Source: Hyphomonas sp. Mor2 (GTDB taxonomy: Bacteria > Pseudomonadota > Alphaproteobacteria > Caulobacterales > Hyphomonadaceae). Taken from it: a stretch of DNA of 64,000 nt. A model generated the notes under the pieces. It was not told the DNA's origin. It searched no databases and saw nothing but the letters and a program-made list of their open reading frames with translations. The stretch is taken from NCBI RefSeq assembly GCF_001854405.1, contig NZ_CP017718.1:3410001-3474000 (forward strand), written 5' to 3'. This document shows positions 1 to 8,417 of this stretch, piece after piece (the first letter of the stretch is position 1; every line of letters begins with the position of its first letter). The position numbers were made by a program, and so were the translations under genes.

Positions 1-378
1 CACCGCGCCGGGCGCAATGTAGGAGCCGCGTCGAACGGTGGCCGGCGGAACAGCACGAAAGCCGGCCGCCTCAAACTCGGCTGCGCTCCAGCCTTCAAAC
101 TTGCTCGGGACCTTGTCCCACCAGGTGCCGCGATGACCGGGGCCGCCTTCCATGATCACATTCGGGTTGAGCCGGAATGAAAGCAGGACCGCTTTCTTCA
201 GCCATTCATTCACCTGCCAGCCGCCCTTGCCATCTGGCTCAGCGACGCGCACTTCGCCGCTATCGAGCAAGGACAGCGAGGCTTCCACCGCTTCGCGGAT
301 CTCACCCTGAGTGTCCGTGTTGAGTTCAGAGCGATCATCCCAGGCAGCATTTATCAGAGCGGCTAAGCGGTCAGGCAT
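1..378 (-). CDS. dapD: 2,3,4,5-tetrahydropyridine-2,6-dicarboxylate N-succinyltransferase, N-terminal part (cut by window edge)
   Basis: DapD transfers succinyl from succinyl-CoA to tetrahydrodipicolinate in the cytoplasmic succinylase branch of lysine and diaminopimelate synthesis. The 126 visible residues run from an ATG to the window edge without a stop. They contain the family's N-terminal signature ([13 protein letters not shown], then [12 protein letters not shown]), and the last residues ([11 protein letters not shown]) are the start of the left-handed beta-helix hexapeptide repeats. The catalytic C-terminal part lies outside the window. It is the last visible gene of a leftward block beginning at rpmH, and starts 26 bp after the HAD nucleotidase stop. 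Confidence 0.95.
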   Translation of the reverse strand, partial: MPDRLAALINAAWDDRSELNTDTQGEIREAVEASLSLLDSGEVRVAEPDGKGGWQVNEWLKKAVLLSFRLNPNVIMEGGPGHRGTWWDKVPSKFEGWSAAEFEAAGFRAVPPATVRRGSYIAPGAV

Positions 379-404
379 CTTGTTTTCGTCTTTCTTGTCG
401 TCGG

Positions 405-1118
405 TCAGGCGTTGATGGCACGCAGAAACCCAGTGAGGTCGCGCGTCACATAGTCGATATGTGGCGGCAGGTCATCCCCTATTCCAGCGGGGCGCGCTGA
501 CACAGGCTCGTGGCTCCAGTCCTTGTCTGATTGCACCAGCACCGTCGCGAATCCCATCGCATGCGCAGGGGCCAGGTTGCGGGCCAGATCCTCGAAGAAC
601 ACAGCCCGTGCCGGATCGATGTCGAAAAGCTGGTTGAACGCTTGATAGGATGAGAGTTCGGGTTTGGGTTTGAACTGGCTGTCCTCGATTGCGAACTGCC
701 CGTCGAATACTTCGCCGAGCCCCATATATTCCGTAACGCGGCGCGCGTGTCCGCGCGAACCGTTTGTGTAGACAAACTTGCGCCCTGGCAGCGCCGAAAT
801 GGCCTCCGCCAGGTCGGGTGTCCGCGGCAGCGGCGACAGATCGATCTCGTGCACATGTGCCAGGAATTCGTCGGGTTCCATGCCATGCATGGTCATCAAC
901 CCGTTCAGCGTGGTGCCATGTTCGGCATAGTATCGTTTCTGCGTCGCCCGGGCTTCGTCTCGTGGCAATCTCAAAAACCGCGCCACGAAGTCGGTCATGC
1001 GCTGATCGATCTCTGCGAACAGATCGCACTCGGCTGGATACAGCGTATTGTCGAGATCGAAGACCCAGACTTGCCGATCGATGAGCGCCGAAGCGGATCG
1101 CTCGCCATCAGCTGGCAT
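405..1118 (-). CDS. HAD-superfamily pyrimidine 5'-nucleotidase
   Basis: Probable soluble HAD hydrolase of the pyrimidine 5'-nucleotidase type, which dephosphorylates nucleoside monophosphates. The 237-residue protein carries motif I FDLDNT (nucleophile D21, acid D23), motif II YTNGS, the motif III lysine in KPKP and motif IV FFEDL. The reading frame stays open upstream for 72 more codons, but that extension is out-of-frame sequence of the DUF1036 gene and lacks family similarity. The ATG that gives the normal HAD N-terminus overlaps the upstream gene by 11 bp, which suggests translational coupling. The substrate is inferred from the family only. Confidence 0.85.
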   Translation of the reverse strand: MPADGERSASALIDRQVWVFDLDNTLYPAECDLFAEIDQRMTDFVARFLRLPRDEARATQKRYYAEHGTTLNGLMTMHGMEPDEFLAHVHEIDLSPLPRTPDLAEAISALPGRKFVYTNGSRGHARRVTEYMGLGEVFDGQFAIEDSQFKPKPELSSYQAFNQLFDIDPARAVFFEDLARNLAPAHAMGFATVLVQSDKDWSHEPVSARPAGIGDDLPPHIDYVTRDLTGFLRAINA

Positions 1119-2154
1119 CAATCGGGTCTCCGAAATCGCGCTCGAAAAACTCGAACACCAGTTTGCGATTGACCGGCGCTGGGGTGGCGACAAACCGACC
1201 GGTTCTGAACGCCGCTTCCTCACAGGCCTCACGGCCGGTAATCGCGAACTTCGCTTTCGAAACGCAGAACGTGTCACTGCCCTTGGTGAGTTTCCGGATC
1301 TCACCATCGCCAGCTTCCATCTCGGCATAGGCAAACAGGCCCGCTTGCAGGAGCGGTTCGTCTATCACCCGGGCACAGCCACCGGCTTCCAGCAGCCACC
1401 AGCCGCGGCTTTCCCAACCTTCGCCGCGCCGTCGCGCCATGGCGCTCCAGATGCGCTTGTTTGTTCGATTACAGAACGTCAGGCCGACATTGCGGGCGCG
1501 TTCGATCGCGGTCTGCTCAAGGATGTCCATAAGGTCGGCATCTGTTGTGCTTGCATCCAGCCCTTTTGAGGACAGGAAATCCCCGATCGCTGCGCGGGTC
1601 TTGCGGCCGAGATAACCATCAATCCGTCCGGAGTAGACGCCCGCATTATCGAGCAGACGCTGGACTCCGGCAGCACTGGCTTGTTCCAGATTGCGTTTAT
1701 CGGTTTCGGTGAAACTCGTGCGCCAGCGATTGGCATCTTCGATCAGCACCGGCCGAAATTCGCGGGCTTCCAGTCCCATTACCGAACAGTCTGGAATGTT
1801 CTCAACCGCGAAACTGCCGGTCGGGTCGATGCACAATTTGCTCTTGCCGCCCCAGACCTTGCGACCGCCTCGATGTGCCGTGGACGAACGCCCGAAAAGG
1901 TAGTGAATGCCGGGTTGAAGCCCGCCATCGATCACTTTTTCGCAGGCGCCAGGGCGAAGCCGGGTCCACCCTTCCACCACCACACCCTGGCCTTCATAGC
2001 GGCCTGTCGAGGCTTCGATAATGTAACTGGTCTCGTTGCAGACTTCCCAACCCGTCGATTTGGCCTGAGCCGACGCTGTGACGGGTAAAGCGCTGGTTAA
2101 CGCAAACGCGAAAAACCCGACAACGATCTTAATAAACAAAGGTACCTGCGCCAT
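1108..2154 (-). CDS. Secreted DUF1036 protein with two DUF1036 repeats flanking a peptidoglycan-binding-like segment
   Basis: A 348-residue exported protein. Residues 1-30 form a Sec signal peptide (hydrophobic stretch [15 protein letters not shown], cleavage near ASAQA). Two similar halves follow: WEVCNET...[10 protein letters not shown] near residue 37 and LTFCNRT...IWSAMARR near residue 225. Each has paired cysteines and a GW...L.PG.C motif as in DUF1036. Between them, near residues 160-200, [27 protein letters not shown] resembles a PG_binding_1 module, so an envelope role is likely. No enzymatic function is known. The start overlaps the end of argB by 26 bp; the signal peptide supports this ATG. 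Confidence 0.8.
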   Translation of the reverse strand: MAQVPLFIKIVVGFFAFALTSALPVTASAQAKSTGWEVCNETSYIIEASTGRYEGQGVVVEGWTRLRPGACEKVIDGGLQPGIHYLFGRSSTAHRGGRKVWGGKSKLCIDPTGSFAVENIPDCSVMGLEAREFRPVLIEDANRWRTSFTETDKRNLEQASAAGVQRLLDNAGVYSGRIDGYLGRKTRAAIGDFLSSKGLDASTTDADLMDILEQTAIERARNVGLTFCNRTNKRIWSAMARRRGEGWESRGWWLLEAGGCARVIDEPLLQAGLFAYAEMEAGDGEIRKLTKGSDTFCVSKAKFAITGREACEEAAFRTGRFVATPAPVNRKLVFEFFERDFGDPIDAS

Positions 2155-3028
2155 GTTCTGTGAACAGCTCCATGAGAAGCGCGTGCTTTGCGCGCCCGTC
2201 TAAAATCACTGCCCCGCCAACCCCCATGTTGACGGCTTTTGCTGCCGTTTCAAGCTTGGGAATCATTCCACCGGAGATGGTGCCATCTTCCATCAGACTG
2301 TCAACGCGGTCTCGGCGGATCTCGCGCATCAGCTGCCCGCCCTTGTCGAGGACGCCGGCGACATCGGTCAGCAAGAGCAGGCGTTTGGCCTGAAGGGCTT
2401 CTGCCACCGCGCCGGCAGCGGTATCGGCATTGACATTGTAGCGCCGTCCATCTTCGCCCACGCCAACTGGCGCAATCACGGGGATGATTGCCTTTTCGCT
2501 GTTCATCAGCGCGTTGAGGACAGAGATGTCGATTTTTTCAGGTTCGCCGACATAGCCGAGATCGACGACTTTCTCGATTTCGCTGGAGGCATCGCGTGTT
2601 TTGCGGGTGGCCTTGCTGACGCGCATCAGGTCTCCATCGGCCCCGGACAGACCTACTGCCTTGCCACCCGCCGCATTGATCGCTCGGACGATCGACTTGT
2701 TGATCGGGCCGGACAGAACCATCTCGACGGCTTCCATGGTTGCATCATCGGTGACCCGCAGGCCATCGCGAAACTCAGATTGAATGCCGAGTCGGTCGAG
2801 TAGATTGGCGATCTGTGGCCCGCCCCCATGGACCACAACCGGGTTCGCGCCGAGATGTTTGAGCAAAACCACATCTCGGGCAAACGCCTCTGAGAGTGCC
2901 TCATCGACCATCGCGTGGCCGCCATACTTGATCACCACCGTACGGCCCGCATAGCGCTGAATGTAAGGCAGGGCTTCTGACAGGGTTTCGGCCGTCAGTT
3001 GGGCAGGGGGCAGGGGCGCATCAGTCAT
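2129..3028 (-). CDS. argB: Acetylglutamate kinase
   Basis: ArgB phosphorylates N-acetyl-L-glutamate, the second step of arginine biosynthesis, in the cytoplasm. The 299-residue sequence is full length for the amino acid kinase fold. It shows the N-terminal KYGGHAM phosphate-binding lysine motif, [10 protein letters not shown] for substrate binding, the [15 protein letters not shown] segment and [10 protein letters not shown] near the C-terminus. It also has the N-terminal helix ([14 protein letters not shown]) seen in arginine-inhibited hexameric ArgB, which suggests feedback control by arginine (inference). It sits in the rpmH-to-dapD block. Confidence 0.96.
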   Translation of the reverse strand: MTDAPLPPAQLTAETLSEALPYIQRYAGRTVVIKYGGHAMVDEALSEAFARDVVLLKHLGANPVVVHGGGPQIANLLDRLGIQSEFRDGLRVTDDATMEAVEMVLSGPINKSIVRAINAAGGKAVGLSGADGDLMRVSKATRKTRDASSEIEKVVDLGYVGEPEKIDISVLNALMNSEKAIIPVIAPVGVGEDGRRYNVNADTAAGAVAEALQAKRLLLLTDVAGVLDKGGQLMREIRRDRVDSLMEDGTISGGMIPKLETAAKAVNMGVGGAVILDGRAKHALLMELFTEHGAGTFVY

Positions 3029-3082
3029 GGCGCAGGCTCTTAGCTGGATTTGGTAGGGAATGGAAACGTTTTAGCGCCGGAT

Positions 3083-3544
3083 TCAAAGCGTTCGGGTCAT
3101 GAACACGCTGTTGGGATCATTCACATAGTCCCCGAACGGTGGGCAGACTTCGAAACCGAAGCTTTGATACAGAGAACGAGAGGGTTTGAACCCGTCCATA
3201 CTTCCGGTCTCGAGGCTGAGCCGGTCATATCCGCGCTGCCGTGCGGTGGCGATGACATGTTCGAGCATTTTACGTCCCAGACCCGCACCGCGATGCTTGG
3301 CGAGCGTGTGCATGGATTTCACTTCACCATGCGTATCGGAAAGATGCTGAAGCGCGCCGCAGCCAACCAAAGCCTCGCCATCGCGCATCTCCCACACCGT
3401 GACGTCGGGACGCTTCAGGCCGTCCATGGGCAGGAAGTGGCAACTCTCCGGAGGGGAAAGGCTGAGCATAAGCTCGGCATGGGTTTCAATCAGGGCAACA
3501 AATTCGGGCGATTCCAGGTCGGCGTTCTGAATTTCGATCGACAT
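3083..3544 (-). CDS. GNAT-family N-acetyltransferase
   Basis: A 153-residue single-domain GNAT acetyltransferase. The acetyl-CoA pyrophosphate loop is visible as KHRGAGLGRKMLEHV around residues 83-97, followed by the strand and helix YDRLSLETGS...SLYQSFGFE, the usual motif B. The layout resembles the YsnE/PhnO group of small acetyltransferases. The acceptor cannot be read from sequence. It starts 2 bp after the engB stop, so it is co-transcribed and possibly translationally coupled. Confidence 0.85.
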   Translation of the reverse strand: MSIEIQNADLESPEFVALIETHAELMLSLSPPESCHFLPMDGLKRPDVTVWEMRDGEALVGCGALQHLSDTHGEVKSMHTLAKHRGAGLGRKMLEHVIATARQRGYDRLSLETGSMDGFKPSRSLYQSFGFEVCPPFGDYVNDPNSVFMTRTL

Positions 3545-3546
3545 GT

Positions 3547-4194
3547 CTATCCCTCCACCAATTGTCCGATCTCGGCTCTGAGTTCCGGGATGCCGTAGCC
3601 CTTTTCGGACGAGGTCACGCGCGGGACGGGATGAGCGGCCGGGTTTTTCTTCAGCTTTGCCTCGATTTTGGCCGTCACCGCCTCAAGCTCGGTCTTCTTG
3701 ATCTTGTCGGATTTGGTCAGCACGATCTGATAATTCACCGCTGCGGTGTCGAGCATGGTCATGGTTTCCAGGTCGGTATCCATCAGACCTCGGCGACTGT
3801 CGACGAGCAGGAAGACGCGGCGCAAATTGGCGCGGCCGCGCAGATAGCGTTTGGTCAGCTGGACCCATTTCGCTTGCTGGTCCCTGGAGACCTTGGCGTA
3901 TCCGAAACCGGGCAAGTCGACGAGCCAGAGCTTGCCGGGGCCAACATCGAAATAGTTGAGTTCCCGCGTCTTGCCAGGCTCAGCCGAAGAGCGGGCCAGA
4001 TTCTTGCGGTTAAGCAGCGCGTTGATCAGCGATGATTTGCCGACATTCGAGCGTCCGGCAAAGGCGATCTCCGGCCGATTGCCATCGGGCAATTGAGTCA
4101 GGCTGGCAGCGCCCAGAACGAACTCGACCGGGCCCATGCAGAGCTTGCGTCCGGCTTCGAGGCGCTCTTCAGAGAAGGCCGGCGCATGGGTCAT
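3547..4194 (-). CDS. engB: Ribosome biogenesis GTPase YihA/YsxC/EngB
   Basis: Circularly ordinary TRAFAC GTPase required for assembly of the large ribosomal subunit. The 215-residue protein shows G1 GRSNVGKSS, G3 DLPGFGYA, G4 TKSDK and G5 SSEKG in order. The N-terminal PEIAFAGRSNVGKSSLINALL block is characteristic of the EngB family. Its ATG follows the yidC stop codon with no intervening base, an arrangement that favours coupled translation. The yidC-engB adjacency is common in Alphaproteobacteria. Confidence 0.96.
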   Translation of the reverse strand: MTHAPAFSEERLEAGRKLCMGPVEFVLGAASLTQLPDGNRPEIAFAGRSNVGKSSLINALLNRKNLARSSAEPGKTRELNYFDVGPGKLWLVDLPGFGYAKVSRDQQAKWVQLTKRYLRGRANLRRVFLLVDSRRGLMDTDLETMTMLDTAAVNYQIVLTKSDKIKKTELEAVTAKIEAKLKKNPAAHPVPRVTSSEKGYGIPELRAEIGQLVEG

Positions 4195-6093
4195 TTATTC
4201 TGCCGGGGTGGATGAACCCCGCCCGATTAATCGTTTTATCAGCTTGTCGAATTGCGTCTCGACGCCATTCCTTCGCATGATGAAATATTGCTGGAACAGC
4301 GACAGCAGGTTTGACCACACCCAGTACAGGACCAGTCCGGCTGCGAACCCGCCAAACACGAACATGAAGACGAAAGGCAGGGCCATCATGATGGTTCGTT
4401 GGGTTGGATCCGGCGGCGGCGGTGACAGCGCCTGAATGGCGGCCATGGTCACGCCGTACAGGATCGGCAGGATGCCAATGCCAATGACGAATCCAAGCAG
4501 TGGTATGGCTTTCACATCCGCGGCCGCCCAAGGAAGAAGCCCGAACAGGTTGCCGATCGCCGTCGGATCTGGCGCGGACAGGTCGCCAATGAACCAGAAG
4601 GCGGTATGGCGCATCTCGATTGTCACATAGAGCGTTTTATAGAGCGCGAAGAAGACCGGAATGGTGAACAGGATCGGGATACAGCCCGCCAGCGGATTGG
4701 CCTTCTCTCGCTGGTAAAGCTTCATGACTTCCTGCTGGCGCCGTTGCGGGTCGCCTTTGAATCGCTCCTGAATTTCTTTCATCGGCTCGGCCAGCTTCTT
4801 CATCTTGGCCATCGATTTGTAGCTTTGATTGTAGAGTGGGATCAGCGGCGTCCGCACAATCACCGTAAGCGCCAGAATCGCCCAGCCAAAGGAGCCGATC
4901 TGTCCCTGCAGCCAGTTGAGCAAGGCGAAGAAAGGCCGCGTGATATAATAGAGGATATTGCCCCAATCGATCGAGTCATCGAAGCGGGGAATGCCGTCAG
5001 CCTTATAACCGCGTACGACATTGTATTCCTTGGCGCCGGCAAATATCTGATTGGTGATTGTGATCGACTGTCCAGCCGGGACTTGCACGTCCTGCGCATC
5101 GACGACCAGCTCGAGCAGGTTCTCTTTCTGCTGCACGCGAGAGCGCCATGTGCGGCCTTGTTCGGGAATCAGGGCGGCCATCCAGTACATGTCGGTAAGA
5201 CCAATCCAGCCACCTTCTTCGGCGGCGCGGAACCCTGTCTGATCGGCATCCTTGATGCCGCGCTTTTTCGACAGATTCTTGTAATTGCGCATGGTCAGGC
5301 TGCCATCGAAGACGCCAATCAGGCCCTGATGTGCAAGACCCATTTTTCGTGAGGACCCGGTTTCAGTTTCCTCCAGGAAGTCTTTCCACGCGCCATATCG
5401 GCGGACATAGCCGTTCGGGCTAAGCGTAAATCCGCGGGCCGAATTGTTGGTAATCGTGTCCTCGAACGTGAACATATAGTCTTCGTCGATAGAGATGACC
5501 CGTTCAATCGCGATCCCGCCGCGCTCAAAATTCAGCGTGACCGTTTCACCGTCCGTGATCGCATCGGTTGAGGCCGCCCAGCTGTCTTCCGGGCGCAGGA
5601 CCTGGAAATAGGTCGGGTTTTGCGGATCGCTATCGTTCAGGACGCTCCAGTTCCAGGTCGCAGAATAGCCGCTGGTTTTGCCTTCCAGCGTCGTGCGCGG
5701 ACGCAGAAGACGCAACTCCTCCTGCCGTTCGACTGTTTTGTAATGGTCCTTGAGATTGAGATCGTCGACTTCCGAGGTCTTGAGCAGGATCGAGCCATCG
5801 ACGCGGTTCATGTCGAAGGCGATCCGCTCGGTTCCAGCCAGAGCCGCGTCAATTGATTCAGGCACAGCCGGCGCAGCGTCCACGGATACATCTGAATCCG
5901 GCGTGGTCGAGTCGACGGTTTCGGTAATCCCGGCTTCTGCAGCCGCCGCCTCACGCTGCTCTGCGGCGCGTTTGGCAGCCGGGTCCAGGACAAATGCCTG
6001 ATAGCCGAACACAAAGACAATCATCAGCACCATGGCGATGATGAAATTACGCTGGTCCTGAGGGTCCATACCGTTTTGCTGATTGGGCAACAT
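4195..6093 (-). CDS. yidC: Membrane protein insertase YidC
   Basis: YidC inserts and folds inner-membrane proteins with or independently of SecYEG. The 632-residue protein has an N-terminal membrane anchor (residues about 17-36), a large periplasmic beta-sandwich domain to about residue 370, and five conserved C-terminal segments. The hydrophilic-groove arginine is in LTVIVRTPLIPLY. The cytoplasmic hairpin MKEIQERFKGDPQRRQQEVMKLYQREKANPLAGCIP and the final helix ending near QQYFIMRRNG are present. An internal ATG eight codons later is possible, but no better ribosome site precedes it. Confidence 0.97.
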   Translation of the reverse strand: MLPNQQNGMDPQDQRNFIIAMVLMIVFVFGYQAFVLDPAAKRAAEQREAAAAEAGITETVDSTTPDSDVSVDAAPAVPESIDAALAGTERIAFDMNRVDGSILLKTSEVDDLNLKDHYKTVERQEELRLLRPRTTLEGKTSGYSATWNWSVLNDSDPQNPTYFQVLRPEDSWAASTDAITDGETVTLNFERGGIAIERVISIDEDYMFTFEDTITNNSARGFTLSPNGYVRRYGAWKDFLEETETGSSRKMGLAHQGLIGVFDGSLTMRNYKNLSKKRGIKDADQTGFRAAEEGGWIGLTDMYWMAALIPEQGRTWRSRVQQKENLLELVVDAQDVQVPAGQSITITNQIFAGAKEYNVVRGYKADGIPRFDDSIDWGNILYYITRPFFALLNWLQGQIGSFGWAILALTVIVRTPLIPLYNQSYKSMAKMKKLAEPMKEIQERFKGDPQRRQQEVMKLYQREKANPLAGCIPILFTIPVFFALYKTLYVTIEMRHTAFWFIGDLSAPDPTAIGNLFGLLPWAAADVKAIPLLGFVIGIGILPILYGVTMAAIQALSPPPPDPTQRTIMMALPFVFMFVFGGFAAGLVLYWVWSNLLSLFQQYFIMRRNGVETQFDKLIKRLIGRGSSTPAE

Positions 6094-6130
6094 GGGCAGA
6101 TCGCGTCCTGCTATATAAAAAAAAGAGGGG

Positions 6131-6511
6131 TCAGGCCGGACCTGTCCCCGCTGAAAATTGTTCGGCGAGGCTTATCAGCGCGCTTTCCATATCGTCAAGC
6201 AGGCGCTGCCAGCCAATCGTCGCAGTATCCATTCGGGCAATGAACACATAGTCAGTGCCCAGCTGTCCGTGAAGAGGTAGAATCTGTCTCGCGGCTTCTC
6301 TTAGCCGCCTTTTGGCGCGATTGCGCGTGACCGCATTGCCGATCCTCTTGGTGGCAGTGAATCCAGCGCCGATGACGTTGGATCCCTTGCGGGTCCGCGC
6401 CTGTACGACCATGGTCTTTCGCCGTTCCGAAGCGCCGCCCCCGGCAAAAAGAAACTGGGGCCGTGTCTTCAGACGAACGACCCCAGTTTTGGATGTATCA
6501 GTTTTTGCCAT
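6131..6511 (-). CDS. rnpA: Ribonuclease P protein component
   Basis: Protein subunit of RNase P, which assists the catalytic RNA in tRNA 5' maturation. The 126-residue protein has the RNR signature AVTRNRAKRRLREAAR, preceded by GFTATKRIGNAV, and the C-terminal DYVFIARMDTA strand. The frame is open 58 codons further upstream, but that part is rpmH read out of frame. The chosen ATG lies 23 bp after the rpmH stop, the standard arrangement, and leaves a basic N-terminus before RLKTRPQF. Confidence 0.95.
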   Translation of the reverse strand: MAKTDTSKTGVVRLKTRPQFLFAGGGASERRKTMVVQARTRKGSNVIGAGFTATKRIGNAVTRNRAKRRLREAARQILPLHGQLGTDYVFIARMDTATIGWQRLLDDMESALISLAEQFSAGTGPA

Positions 6512-6534
6512 GGGAAACCCTTGGCGCGGCTGTC

Positions 6535-6669
6535 TTATGCAGACAGAACCTTGCGGCCTTTCGCGCGGCGGCGGGCCAGAACCTTGCGGCCATTTTTGGT
6601 CGCCATGCGAGAGCGGAAACCGTGTGTACGGGCGCGCTTGAGGCGGCTTGGCTGGAATGTGCGTTTCAT
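6535..6669 (-). CDS. rpmH: 50S ribosomal protein L34
   Basis: A 44-residue, strongly basic protein beginning [18 protein letters not shown] and ending [12 protein letters not shown], a full-length match to the highly conserved L34 pattern. It is the first gene of the leftward rpmH-rnpA-yidC-engB-argB block and is preceded by a good sigma70-type promoter. Confidence 0.97.
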   Translation of the reverse strand: MKRTFQPSRLKRARTHGFRSRMATKNGRKVLARRRAKGRKVLSA

Positions 6670-6713
6670 GGGCGTCTCGCCTCAATTGAAATGTGTTGAA
6701 CTCGAAAGCGCGG

Positions 6714-6742
6714 CTAATACGTGGGCCGACACGTCAGGTCAA
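6714..6742 (-). promoter_or_regulatory. Predicted sigma70-type promoter of rpmH operon
   Basis: On the minus strand, -35 TTGACC and -10 TATTAG are separated by exactly 17 bp, ending 45 bp before the rpmH start codon. It is the best promoter match in the divergent rpmH/DUF547 intergenic region. Confidence 0.75.
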
Positions 6743-6889
6743 GGGAAATCCGGCAGGATTTACAGGTCAAAAACATGCCTCCCGACCCGTTCACGCATGA
6801 GTGATGGTTCGCGACCGGACTGTGTCGTGCATCCCGCGCCCCGCCAAAATATATCCGGCTCGAACAAAGTTTATCGGGATGAGAAAAAT

Positions 6890-7669
6890 ATGCTACGCAC
6901 ATTACTGACTGCTGGAGCGATGACAATGACGCTGGCTGCCGGAACCGCTGCAGCGGATGATACCGAGCTACACCAACCCTGGAACGACTTGCTCGGGACC
7001 TATGTCAGCGAGCATGCGGACGGTGTGAACCGGTTTGACTATGGCGCGCTAAACGAGAATGCCGCCGATCTCGACAAGCTGAATGCTTATCTTGATGGAT
7101 TTGCCGATCTGGACTTCGATACGCTGACTGAACCGGAACAATTCGCAGCCTACTCCAACGTCTATAATGCGCTGACCGTCAAACACATTGTCGAGCGTTA
7201 CCCGACCAAATCGATCCGCTCTGGTTACATTGTCGGTCCATGGAAACGCGTGTTCACAACGATTGATGGCGAAGAGCGTTCGCTCGACGCGATTGAACAT
7301 GAAATCCTGCGTGTCGAGTGGGATGATCCCCGCGTGCACTATGCAATCAATTGCGCTGCTTATAGCTGCCCGAATCTGCAGACCGAGGCCTGGTTTGCCG
7401 AAACCCTGGATGAAGAGCTCGACCGGGCAGCCCGCGAATATGTCAATGATCCGCGCGGCGTCACCATTCGCCGGAACGGGACGCTGCAAGTCTCGACCAT
7501 TTACAAGTGGTTCCGCGAGGATTTTGGCGGCTCTAATGAGGGCGTCATCGATCATCTGCTCGAATATGCCGAGCCGGAACTGAAAACGCAGATCGAAGCC
7601 AAGCGCAGAATCACCAAACACGAATATGATTGGGACCTGAACGACGTCAAAACGGCGCCAGGTTCTTAG
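6890..7669 (+). CDS. Exported DUF547 domain protein
   Basis: A 259-residue protein with an N-terminal signal peptide (MLRTLLTAGAMTMTLAAGTAAA) and a DUF547 domain. Family motifs visible are FDYGAL, FAAYSNVYNALTVKHIVERYP, the HYAINCAAYSCPNL block with two cysteines, and the C-terminal IYKWFREDFGG. DUF547 has no established biochemical role. The frame is open far upstream into the rpmH region, but only this ATG gives a signal peptide. It is the first gene of a rightward set with a TVP38 protein and a flavoprotein; the next start is 12 bp downstream. Confidence 0.85.
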   Translation: MLRTLLTAGAMTMTLAAGTAAADDTELHQPWNDLLGTYVSEHADGVNRFDYGALNENAADLDKLNAYLDGFADLDFDTLTEPEQFAAYSNVYNALTVKHIVERYPTKSIRSGYIVGPWKRVFTTIDGEERSLDAIEHEILRVEWDDPRVHYAINCAAYSCPNLQTEAWFAETLDEELDRAAREYVNDPRGVTIRRNGTLQVSTIYKWFREDFGGSNEGVIDHLLEYAEPELKTQIEAKRRITKHEYDWDLNDVKTAPGS

Positions 7670-7681
7670 GAGGGACAAACG

Positions 7682-8416
7682 ATGACAGATACAGTCGAAA
7701 AGAAATCAAGCCCGATCTGGGTCAAGCTCTGGCCCGTGTACATTATCATTGCCGGCCTAGCGTTGGCAGTTTCTCAGGGCTGGCATCAATACCTTACTCT
7801 GGAAAGCCTTTCAGAGAATGCGGTTTGGCTGGATGAGTTGGTGAGGAATAACCTCTTGCTGGTATTTGTCGTCTACATCCTGATCTACGCCGCGGCGACA
7901 ACCTTCATCATTCCGGGCGGTGTTCTGACGATCGCGGGCGGATTTCTATTCGGACTTTACATCGGTACACCTGCGACGCTGATCGGCGCGACACTTGGAG
8001 CATCGATTCTGTTTTTCGCAGCCAAGACGTCTGTTGGCAGCGTGTTACGTCAGATTGCCGGACCCTTCTTGGAGCGGATGGAAAAAGGTTTTAATGAAAA
8101 CGCGCTGTCATACATGTTCGCGTTGCGCCTGATACCGCTCTTCCCATTCGCGGTAGTCAATATTGCACCTGGATTGCTCGGCGCCAAATATCGCGACTAT
8201 TTCATCGCGACCTTTTTCGGGATCATTCCCGGCACGCTCGCCTACACTTGGATTGGAGCCGCCATCAAGGGCACGCTGCTCGAGGGTGGCGAAGTCGATA
8301 TTGGCAGCTTGGCCGCAAACTTCCTGCCGGCCTTTATAGCGCTAGGCGTCGTTTCGCTGATCCCGGTCGCCTACAAAAAGATTACTGGCCGCAAGAGCAA
8401 GCCGGTGGAGGCCTAG
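7682..8416 (+). CDS. TVP38/TMEM64 (VTT-domain, DedA-like) inner membrane protein
   Basis: A 244-residue polytopic membrane protein. After a first membrane segment (VYIIIAGLALAVSQG) it shows the VTT-domain signature: FIIPGGVLTIAGGFLFGLYIGTPATLIGATLGASILF, then FALRLIPLFPFAVVNIAPGLLG, and a C-terminal helix. VTT/DedA proteins act in membrane lipid homeostasis, with some members proposed as scramblases or flippases; the role of this one is unknown. An AGGAGG-like site precedes the ATG. The next gene starts one base after its stop, so the two are very likely translated together. Confidence 0.9.
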   Translation: MTDTVEKKSSPIWVKLWPVYIIIAGLALAVSQGWHQYLTLESLSENAVWLDELVRNNLLLVFVVYILIYAAATTFIIPGGVLTIAGGFLFGLYIGTPATLIGATLGASILFFAAKTSVGSVLRQIAGPFLERMEKGFNENALSYMFALRLIPLFPFAVVNIAPGLLGAKYRDYFIATFFGIIPGTLAYTWIGAAIKGTLLEGGEVDIGSLAANFLPAFIALGVVSLIPVAYKKITGRKSKPVEA

Positions 8417-8417
8417 A